Shown piece by piece: positions 1 through 6,657 of a DNA stretch of 64,000 nucleotides (its first letter is position 1; each line of letters opens with the position of its first letter). Source of the DNA: Chloracidobacterium sp. (GTDB lineage Bacteria > Acidobacteriota > Blastocatellia > Pyrinomonadales > Pyrinomonadaceae); contig JADJTD010000001.1 of assembly GCA_016711345.1 (NCBI GenBank), positions 1,736,001 through 1,800,000 on the forward strand, written 5' to 3'. Made by a program: the position numbers and the translations under genes. The notes under the pieces were generated by a model. The model searched no databases, was not told the DNA's origin, and saw nothing but the letters and a program-made list of their open reading frames with translations.

Positions 1-84
1 CGATCCACCTTGTGATGATAAAAACGCATCGCCCAGAATCAACTGTAAACACCCAATCTTCTCCGATCGAAGAAGCCTGATTTC
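1..84. other. left edge, no gene seen
   Basis: This short stretch lies downstream of the aldehyde dehydrogenase stop codon. I see no reading frame and no clear terminator hairpin in it. Confidence 0.5.
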
Positions 85-1713
85 TTACTTCCTCCTCATT
101 AACTCTTTAATTCTCTTCGCAAGCTGCGGCAGCAGCGTTGTCGTTTTAACAAGCGAACCGCTGGCAAATGTTGTTGTCATTTTGCGAAACGTGGCGACGG
201 CGTTTGACGAATACGGCATCCACCATGCGTCAGGCAATAAGGACAGGTGGTTGATATGAATGTGCTGTGGTTGGACGAGTTCCATCAAGCCTTCGCGACC
301 ATGTGTGCGTCCGCGGCCGCTGTTCTTAAATCCGCCCCAAGGTGTTTGTGCGATGCCGTGTGTGTAAAGAACTTCGTTGACGCAAACGGAGCCTGCGTCG
401 ATCTGACGAGCTACTCTTTCTCCGCGCGATTTGTCATGTGTCCAGACACTTGCGGTTAAGCCAAACTCGCTGTCATTGGCAAGGCGAATCGCTTCTTCTT
501 CCGTTGAAAATGTCGCTATCGGGAGCGTTGGCCCGAACGTCTCTTCCTGCATTGCACGCATGTCGTTCGTAGCACCGCTTATGACGGTCGGCTCGAAGAA
601 CAGTGTATTTTTCCCCGCGTCGTGTGTATCGCCCTTACTAACGTGCGGGCTTGTGCAACGGCGACCGCCGGTTTCTATCTTTGCACCAGCGGCGCGGAAA
701 TCTTCGACGTGGTCTTCGACGATCGCGATCTGCCGCTCGGACGACATGGCGCCGACGGAAATATCTTCGCGGTCACCAACGCCTTGTTTCAACTCACGTG
801 TTTTTTCAATTATCTTGCGCGTCAATTCTTCGGCGGCGCTTTCCTGAACATACAGACGCTCAACCGACGAACATGATTGTCCTGAATTACAGAACGCTCC
901 CCAGACTGCGGCGCTCGATGCGAGTTCGAGATTGGCATCGGCGAAAACGATCATCGGGTCTTTGCCGCCGAGTTCGAGGACGACTGATGTCAGATTTTTA
1001 GCAGCCGCTGCAGCAATTTTCTTACCTGTGGCGACGCTGCCGGTGAACATTATTTTATCGGGGATGGCTTCTACAAGTGCTGCACCGGTTTCACCGGCAC
1101 CGGTGACGATCTGGACAATGTTCGACAAACTTAAGTTTGTCGGACTTTGAGCCTTTTCAAATATCTCGCCAATCTTTAATCCGGTCAGTGGGGTTAGTTC
1201 GGACGGTTTTATGACGACAGTGTTGCCTGCCATCAATGCCATTACGGCTTCGCCAAGCGGTATCGAGAACGGATAATTCCACGCGGGGATGATGCCGACG
1301 ACACCGAGCGGATGATAAACGATCTTCGATGAACGTCCGAGCAAAGCGTAGAGACCAATGTTGAGTCTTGCCGGCGCGAGCAGTTTTTCCGTGTTGCGGG
1401 CAAAATACTGCATCAGGTCGAGCACGGGCGCGATCTCCATCGAGATCGCTTCGCCAAACGGTTTGCCCGATTCGGCAGAGATGAGATGAGCGATCTCGTC
1501 CATCTGCGACAAGATCACTTCGCGTGCTTTCATAATGTATGCAGCACGTTCTTTGAATGACGTTTTTTTCCAGTTTTGAAATGCGGATCGTGAGCGCTCG
1601 ACAGCAGTCTTTACTTCATCCGCCGACATCTGCGGCACACGGCCAACCTCTGCTCCGGTTGCTGGATTGTAGGAGATGACCTCGTCTGTTTTTATTGAGA
1701 TTACAGCGCTCAT
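85..1713 (-). CDS. NAD(P)-dependent aldehyde dehydrogenase
   Basis: Oxidises an aldehyde to the carboxylic acid with NAD(P)+; the substrate cannot be told. The 542-residue chain has the ALDH core: PAWNYPF near residue 146, the general-base Glu247 in LELGG, and the nucleophile Cys281 in NSGQSCSS. About 50 residues beyond the usual ALDH end form a basic tail, as in membrane-associated members. Two segments look foreign to the family: residues about 188-197 (SPTNLSLS) lie over a perfect 20-bp palindrome at 1123-1142, and residues about 352-368 (CTSPHVSKGDTHDAG) lie over a repeat at 631-657 that recurs at 39918. The frame stays open through both. The ATG overlaps the stop of the upstream unknown gene by 4 bases, so the two are probably co-transcribed. 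Confidence 0.9.
   Translation of the reverse strand: MSAVISIKTDEVISYNPATGAEVGRVPQMSADEVKTAVERSRSAFQNWKKTSFKERAAYIMKAREVILSQMDEIAHLISAESGKPFGEAISMEIAPVLDLMQYFARNTEKLLAPARLNIGLYALLGRSSKIVYHPLGVVGIIPAWNYPFSIPLGEAVMALMAGNTVVIKPSELTPLTGLKIGEIFEKAQSPTNLSLSNIVQIVTGAGETGAALVEAIPDKIMFTGSVATGKKIAAAAAKNLTSVVLELGGKDPMIVFADANLELASSAAVWGAFCNSGQSCSSVERLYVQESAAEELTRKIIEKTRELKQGVGDREDISVGAMSSERQIAIVEDHVEDFRAAGAKIETGGRRCTSPHVSKGDTHDAGKNTLFFEPTVISGATNDMRAMQEETFGPTLPIATFSTEEEAIRLANDSEFGLTASVWTHDKSRGERVARQIDAGSVCVNEVLYTHGIAQTPWGGFKNSGRGRTHGREGLMELVQPQHIHINHLSLLPDAWWMPYSSNAVATFRKMTTTFASGSLVKTTTLLPQLAKRIKELMRRK
631..657. repeat. palindromic repeat copy 1, inside ALDH gene
   Basis: A 27-base element with outer GCCC...GGGC arms. 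It matches the intergenic element at 39918-39944 at 23 of 27 positions. It lies in frame in the aldehyde dehydrogenase, in a segment (about residues 352-361) that does not look like the family. Confidence 0.6.
1123..1142. repeat. perfect 20-bp palindrome inside ALDH gene
   Basis: CGACAAACTTAAGTTTGTCG reads identically on both strands. It encodes part of an extra loop (about residues 190-197) of the aldehyde dehydrogenase, just before the NIVQIVTGAG strand. I see no second full copy in the window. Confidence 0.65.
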
Positions 1714-2270
1714 TGGCCTGAGACTTCTTTCTGCCTCATGTAGTTATTAAAATGATTAGTGTATTTGCTACCAAACTCAAAGCGGAACACCTCGTTGAAC
1801 TTCAAACGGTAAACCTTTTCCCACTTGCCTGCGGCATCATAACAATTAATGGAAAAGTGTTTATTTTTAACTTCTACGATGGGGCCCACGTATAACGCAC
1901 GGTCACCATCCTTGAAAACTACTTCGACTGCCGGCCAAATATCCCGCTTCATTAACACCAAAGCCAGTTGATTGAATGTCTCACACGCATTAAGCCATTT
2001 TGCTACTCGTAAACGTTTTAATTGCCCATTTCCAAAAAGTATTTGATTACAGCATCTGTCAAATTTGTTGTCCCTGTACCCCTTGATTGCGTTCCGCGGA
2101 AAAACGTTAATTCCGTCGAATTCAAAGTCGCGCATCTCTCCCAATGCTATTAGTTCATTGGACAAATGAAGTACAATCCCGTCGTAGGCATCACCGTCCG
2201 GGTGTAGAGTCTTGAATCTCATACACCACTTTTCGTCAAGAGACTTTTTGTATTTTTGTGAAAGACCCAT
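1710..2270 (-). CDS. hypothetical protein, 186 aa
   Basis: I do not recognise this family. The protein is soluble, rich in aromatic and basic residues, with no signal peptide or membrane segment. It reads as a mixed alpha/beta fold with a central helical stretch (NACETFNQLALVLMKRD) followed by strands (AVEVVFKDGDRALYVGPIVEV). It starts 14 bases after the stop of the truncated alaS and overlaps the aldehyde dehydrogenase start by 4 bases, so it sits in the middle of a tight minus-strand operon. Its link to either neighbour is unclear. Confidence 0.7.
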   Translation of the reverse strand: MGLSQKYKKSLDEKWCMRFKTLHPDGDAYDGIVLHLSNELIALGEMRDFEFDGINVFPRNAIKGYRDNKFDRCCNQILFGNGQLKRLRVAKWLNACETFNQLALVLMKRDIWPAVEVVFKDGDRALYVGPIVEVKNKHFSINCYDAAGKWEKVYRLKFNEVFRFEFGSKYTNHFNNYMRQKEVSGQ

Positions 2271-2284
2271 ATCAATACACCAGC

Positions 2285-4252
2285 TTATGCCAACATGTTC
2301 TCAATCACGCCGTAACTGGCATCGATAGCTTCGGACAATTTATCTGGTTCGGAGCCGCCGCCTTCGGCCATGTCGGGTTTACCGCCGCCGCGTCCGCCGA
2401 CTATTGGGGCGATCTCTTTGATCACATTTCCGGCTTTTACGCGGTCAGTCAGGTCGTCGGAAACGCGGACGATGATGCTCACCTTGCCTTCGTCGGTGCG
2501 GCCAAGCACAACAACACCGCTCTTTAGTCGAGTGAGCAGTGTATCGGAAAGCTGGCGCGAACCGTTAGCGTCGAGGCCGTCAACGATCTTAGCCATAACC
2601 TTGATGCCGTTTATATCTCTTGCTTCGTCACCGTTTGATGAAGAATCGCCAATTGATCCGGTCGCGATCTTTAATTTAAGATCGTCCATTTCCTTACGCG
2701 TGCGTTTTAGTTCTTCCTGCAAACGTGCAATAGCGTTGGGCAGATTGTCACGCTGTGTATTCAGCGCGCCTAGCGAAGCGTCGATCAATTTCTCGTCCTC
2801 GCGAAACCGGTCGAACGCATCAAAGCCCGTTATCGCACGAATACGCCTTACTCCAGATGCAATTGCTTCGTCCGCCGTGATCTTAAAACTGCCGATGTCA
2901 CCTGTCGCACGCACATGCGTGCCGCCGCAAAGCTCTTTTGAAAACACGCCGTCGCCGACACTCAACACACGAACGTCAGCTCCGTATTTCTCACCGAAAA
3001 GCGCCATCGCACCGCCAGCCATCGCCTCTTCGATGGCCATGATGTTTGTATTTACAGGCTCGTTCTTTAATATCTCGCGATTGACCAGATCTTCGACCTC
3101 AGCGATCTCGGCAGCGGTCATTGGCTGGTAGTGTGTAAAATCGAATCGCAATACGTTTGGCGCGACTACCGAACCGCCCTGTTTTACATGCGTTCCTAAT
3201 ACTTCTCTTAACGCCGCGTGAACCAGATGCGTCGCCGTATGATTTCGCCGCGTTGCGTCGCGTTTTTCCGCGTCAACTGTTGCGGTTACGGTATCGCCGA
3301 CCTTAATTGAGCCTTTATCGACAGTAACTTTGTGAATGATAAGCCCGCTCACAGGCGAATATGTGTCATTGACCGTCGCCCGCAAGTCAGAACCACCTGC
3401 GGTAGCGGGTGGTTTAAGATCAGGTTGCGAACTATCCATGTTCAACCGCCCACTACCGTAGGCGGTTCCGACAAGAATGCCAACGTCGCCGACTTGCCCG
3501 CCCGCTTCGGCGTAAAACGGTGTCTGATCGAGAATGACACTACCCTGCGCTCCTGTTTTCAATTCGTCGAGCTGCTTTTCGCCGTCAAGGATCGCAACGA
3601 CCTTTGCGTCGGTCAGATGTGTCGTGTCGTATCCGAGAAACTTATTAGCAGTTATTTTTTCAAGAATTTCAGAATAAATGGGCGACGGCTGTGATTTGCG
3701 GGTTGTTTGTCCGACATCGCCTTGTTTTTGAAGTTCTTGCAACGCATTCTCAAAGCGTTCGTTAAAACTATCCTCGTCAAGTTCGAGGCCTTTTTCTTCA
3801 AGAAAGACGCGGATCAGGTCACGCGGCGTTCCGAAAGTATCGTAAAGTTTGCCGATCGATAGAAAGAGATCGTCGTTCTTTGTCGTGTTCGGACTGATGC
3901 CTAAGTCATTGAGCTTTGAAAGCCCAACAGTCACAGTATTTCCAAAACGCTCTTCTTCGATCCGCACCATTTTGCCGATGAAATCGCGCTGCGTTTCGAG
4001 TTCGGGAAACGCCCCGTTCATTTGATCGACGACCGTGTCACAAACCTTGTAAAAGAAAGCGTCTTTTAGGCCGAGGTGTTCGCGACCGTGGTAGATGGCG
4101 CGGCGCATTATCTTGCGAAGGACGTAGGTGCGGCCTTCGTTGCCGGGCAAAATGCCGTCGGCGATAGCAAACGCCGTCGAACGCGCATGGTCGGCGATCA
4201 CGCGGCAGGCAAACTGCTGGGTTTCGGTCAATTTTTCGTAAGAACTCATCAT
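2285..4252 (-). CDS. AlaRS-like protein lacking the catalytic domain
   Basis: Homologous to alanyl-tRNA synthetase from the middle, tRNA-binding region onward. A full AlaRS is about 870-880 residues; this chain has 655 and begins just before the conserved RVIADHARSTAFAIADG block (about residue 290 in E. coli AlaS), so class II motifs 1-3 are absent. What remains looks complete: tRNA-recognition domain (about 15-200), editing domain with AEAGGQVGD (248-256), the zinc ligands HTATH (338-342) and CGGTH (442-446), then a coiled coil and a glycine-rich C-Ala/DHHA1 domain (GGRGGGKPD near 615). The codon directly before the first ATG is TAG. Residues 262-290 are encoded by a REPIN-like element. It could deacylate mischarged tRNA-Ala in trans as AlaX proteins do, be half of a split synthetase, or be a decaying duplicate. 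Confidence 0.85.
   Translation of the reverse strand: MMSSYEKLTETQQFACRVIADHARSTAFAIADGILPGNEGRTYVLRKIMRRAIYHGREHLGLKDAFFYKVCDTVVDQMNGAFPELETQRDFIGKMVRIEEERFGNTVTVGLSKLNDLGISPNTTKNDDLFLSIGKLYDTFGTPRDLIRVFLEEKGLELDEDSFNERFENALQELQKQGDVGQTTRKSQPSPIYSEILEKITANKFLGYDTTHLTDAKVVAILDGEKQLDELKTGAQGSVILDQTPFYAEAGGQVGDVGILVGTAYGSGRLNMDSSQPDLKPPATAGGSDLRATVNDTYSPVSGLIIHKVTVDKGSIKVGDTVTATVDAEKRDATRRNHTATHLVHAALREVLGTHVKQGGSVVAPNVLRFDFTHYQPMTAAEIAEVEDLVNREILKNEPVNTNIMAIEEAMAGGAMALFGEKYGADVRVLSVGDGVFSKELCGGTHVRATGDIGSFKITADEAIASGVRRIRAITGFDAFDRFREDEKLIDASLGALNTQRDNLPNAIARLQEELKRTRKEMDDLKLKIATGSIGDSSSNGDEARDINGIKVMAKIVDGLDANGSRQLSDTLLTRLKSGVVVLGRTDEGKVSIIVRVSDDLTDRVKAGNVIKEIAPIVGGRGGGKPDMAEGGGSEPDKLSEAIDASYGVIENMLA
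3386..3472. repeat. REPIN-like inverted repeat inside alaS-like gene
   Basis: Two 30-base arms (3386-3415 and 3443-3472) are inverted copies of each other, matching at 24 of 30 positions around a 27-base loop. Each arm is itself an imperfect palindrome (ACCACCTGCGGTAGCGGGTGGT; ACCGCCCACTACCGTAGGCGGT). The unit is exactly 87 bp, or 29 codons, and lies in frame in the editing-domain region. This is REPIN architecture, a paired inverted REP. No RAYT transposase is in the window. Confidence 0.75.
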
Positions 4253-4342
4253 CTAAATAATACAGCAAAAGAGCGCCGCAGAGCAGCGAAGGTCATCAGC
4301 CAATACGGTAAACCACAGATATTCGTCGGGCAAGCTGGTGTA

Positions 4343-4555
4343 TCAGTCCACGGTTCTGTGTTCAGTCTTATCCTCAAAAATATCGTTCGTCCTGCGCGCT
4401 CGCTGACGCGACCTTGCCTGATAAGCGCGAAACCGGTCGCGCCGCACAAGCGCGCGAATGTAATCGCTCGCCGAGTCGTAAAACTCCGAGCGCCCTTTTT
4501 CACGAATGAAGGAAAACATATCCTCTGAAACCGATATATTAATGGTCTTTCTCAT
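4343..4555 (-). CDS. ParD/CopG-like ribbon-helix-helix antitoxin, orphan
   Basis: A 70-residue ribbon-helix-helix DNA-binding protein. The strand MRKTINISVSEDM leads into a helix (FSFIREKGR), then the ParD-type motif FYDSASDYIRALVRRD, and ends in a basic tail. ParD proteins bind DNA as dimers and neutralise ParE toxins. I chose the ATG at 4555 because GGAG lies about 9 bases upstream; an in-frame codon 30 bases further up has no such support. No ParE-like frame follows: the next gene is the truncated alaS, 90 bases on. It is therefore an orphan antitoxin or a stand-alone repressor. Confidence 0.75.
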   Translation of the reverse strand: MRKTINISVSEDMFSFIREKGRSEFYDSASDYIRALVRRDRFRAYQARSRQRARRTNDIFEDKTEHRTVD

Positions 4556-4880
4556 TTGACAAATTTCTCCACATCGACCGGACAAAACTACGCGAATATT
4601 CCTTGTAAATACCTAATCCAAAACAGGTTATGGCATTTTCTCGTCCGATCTTGTCCTGTTCTGTCCGGCACGGCTGCCGGACAATATAACTCGCCTCTAT
4701 ACAATGGTTTACGGACATTTTTGGCCCTTGTCCGGCCGATTTTAGAAAAAAAGTTTTGCACCACATTGCGCCACACGTAACGATCTGCACAGGACAAAAA
4801 TTGCCGCGAAACATACGTGCCATATATGCAACAAAGTATCACGCTACAGTGAAAATTGCAAGCATTTTTTTCGAGATAGG
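4556..4880. other. intergenic region with a hairpin
   Basis: About 325 bases without a credible gene between parD and the DinB gene. It is A/T-rich and holds several GTCCGG/GTCCTG-like words and the perfect hairpin at 4663-4682. The parD promoter should lie here, but no strong -35/-10 pair stands out. Confidence 0.5.
4663..4682. repeat. perfect 8-bp stem hairpin
   Basis: GTCCGGCA-CGGC-TGCCGGAC forms an 8-bp stem with a 4-base loop, about 110 bases upstream of the parD start. There is no T-run on either side, so a terminator is unlikely. It could be an operator for the ribbon-helix-helix protein; that is inference. Confidence 0.5.
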
Positions 4881-5372
4881 TTAAGAAACGCCTTTTGATG
4901 AGTCCCAACAGCTTTGAAGTTTTCTGAGCAGAACGATCTGGCCGGCGTGGTAGGCGTTGTGGGTATTGATGTCTGAAATGAGCCGCGCCCATGAACGTGT
5001 ATTTTCGGATGAAACCTGTTCACTAAATTTGTTCTCATCGGCTACAGCAATCGCTTCGCGAAATTGGTTCATTACTTCGTCAAAGCGCATAACATCAGCC
5101 TGCCAATGTTCCTCGGTGTACTCGCCGGTGCTGAAGGTCTCATTGTTGTCGCTAACGTCATATTGGTAATCGACGCCCTTGAATCGCTGTAAATAGGCAT
5201 TATTGTAGTACGTAAGATGTGATAGCGTTTCCCAAATGCAGTTGACCGAGTCGTCCGGCTTCCAAGATGCCTGCTCAACGCCAAGCCCGTTTATAGCATT
5301 GCGAACTGCAACGAACCAGCTATTTTCGTCGTAACATACATTGAATTCTGCAAGCAGTAAATCTTTGATCAT
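4881..5372 (-). CDS. DinB-superfamily protein
   Basis: A 163-residue four-helix-bundle protein of the DinB/YfiT type. Family members usually bind a metal through three histidines. Visible here are ETLSHLTYYNNAYL (about residues 48-61) and a late NTHNAYHAGQIVLLRK segment that carries the HxxxH-like pair. Some family members are thiol-dependent transferases; the substrate here is unknown. It starts about 50 bases from the divergent amidohydrolase gene, so the two share a promoter region. Confidence 0.8.
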   Translation of the reverse strand: MIKDLLLAEFNVCYDENSWFVAVRNAINGLGVEQASWKPDDSVNCIWETLSHLTYYNNAYLQRFKGVDYQYDVSDNNETFSTGEYTEEHWQADVMRFDEVMNQFREAIAVADENKFSEQVSSENTRSWARLISDINTHNAYHAGQIVLLRKLQSCWDSSKGVS

Positions 5373-5424
5373 GGGTTTAGTGTATTATGACTACGATATG
5401 TATATCCAGAGGAGTGAGTGAACT

Positions 5425-6654
5425 ATGAGATCGTTTTTGTCAGCCTTGATGGGCATCGTGTTTTGTTCGTCAGCTTTTGCTCAAATTACGGCGATCAAAG
5501 CCGGCCGCATTGTCGATACCGAATCCGGAACATCGAAAACCAACCAGATTTTGCTCGTTGAAAACGGCAAGATAAAGTCCATCGGCGAAAACATCACAAT
5601 TCCGGCCGGAGCGACTATTATCGACCTGTCAACATCGACCGTGCTGCCGGGATTGTTCGACATGCACACGCATCTTTGCATGGATGTGCAGCCGGGCCGG
5701 GACGCGAACCGCTATTATTACACGACGCTCAACGATCCTGATTCCTTTAGATCGATACAGGGAGTTGTAAATGCCCGCACGATGCTTGAGGCCGGATTTA
5801 CGACTGCCCGTGATATTGGCAACGAAGGCAATTATGCTTGCGTCAGCGTGCGCGCGGCCATCGAGCGCGGGATGATCCCGGGACCGACGTTTTACACCGC
5901 GGGCAGAATAATCGCGCCGTATGGCGGCCAATTTCAACTACAGCCGGACAAGCAGAAGTTGGCTGAACCCGAATATTTCTTTGCCGACACACGCGACGAA
6001 ATGGTCAAGGCGATCCGCGAGAATATTCACTACGGAGCCACGGTGATAAAGATCGTGGTGGACGATCAGCAATACATATATTCGGTCGAAGACATAAAAT
6101 TTATGGTCGATGAAGCCGCTCGTGCCGGGGTGAAGCTTGCTGCCCATTGCTGGACGCTCCCGGGAGCACGCAATGCGGCGTTGGCCGGCGTCGCATCTAT
6201 CGAGCACGGATTTGACATGACAGACGAAGTTCTGGAAATTGCAAAACGCAACGGCGTTGTGCTTGTTGGCACCGACTATCTTGCCCTGCGGGATAGCGAC
6301 AAAAACCACAAACAATGGGTTGACCGACTGCGTCGGGCACACAAGATCGGCGTCACTATGGCCTATGGAACCGATGTGATCGACCAACGTCCCGGCATGA
6401 CCCGCGGCACCGAAGCGATCGCCGGAATCGATCCATGGGTCGAAGCTGGCGTTCCGCCAAAAGCAATTCTTCAGGCAATGACAATAAACGCGGCAAGGCT
6501 TCTTGGCGTCGAAAAGCAACGCGGCGCTCTTCGCGAAGGCCTCGCGGCGGATATTATCGCTGTTCCTGAGAATCCGTTAGAGAATATCAATACGCTTAAG
6601 AAGGTTTCGTTTGTGATGAAAAACGGTAAAGTGGTCAAACGGTCGGAACTGTAG
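5425..6654 (+). CDS. secreted amidohydrolase (imidazolonepropionase/prolidase-like)
   Basis: A metal-dependent hydrolase of the amidohydrolase superfamily, 409 residues, with an N-terminal signal peptide (hydrophobic core then SSAFAQ, about residue 20). Metal ligands are visible in order: HTHL near residue 78, the Lys of VIKIVVDD (about 207), HCWT (about 240), IEHG (about 260) and the Asp of GTDV (about 313). The C-terminal strand (PLENINTLKKVSFVMKNGKV) completes the composite beta sandwich. Secreted members cleave Xaa-Pro dipeptides or related amides; the substrate is not predictable here. GAGGAG about 10 bases before the ATG supports the start. It converges with tkt, with 3 bases between the stops. 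Confidence 0.88.
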   Translation: MRSFLSALMGIVFCSSAFAQITAIKAGRIVDTESGTSKTNQILLVENGKIKSIGENITIPAGATIIDLSTSTVLPGLFDMHTHLCMDVQPGRDANRYYYTTLNDPDSFRSIQGVVNARTMLEAGFTTARDIGNEGNYACVSVRAAIERGMIPGPTFYTAGRIIAPYGGQFQLQPDKQKLAEPEYFFADTRDEMVKAIRENIHYGATVIKIVVDDQQYIYSVEDIKFMVDEAARAGVKLAAHCWTLPGARNAALAGVASIEHGFDMTDEVLEIAKRNGVVLVGTDYLALRDSDKNHKQWVDRLRRAHKIGVTMAYGTDVIDQRPGMTRGTEAIAGIDPWVEAGVPPKAILQAMTINAARLLGVEKQRGALREGLAADIIAVPENPLENINTLKKVSFVMKNGKVVKRSEL

Positions 6655-6657
6655 AGC

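Noticed and set aside
2370..3131. A 253-codon plus-strand frame opposite the AlaRS-like gene
   Set aside because: No ribosome-binding site or recognisable domain; it lies wholly opposite a gene with clear family motifs.
4249..4503. A possible ParE toxin frame after parD
   Set aside because: The 84-codon frame is out of phase over parD, arginine-rich by chance and shows no ParE motif.
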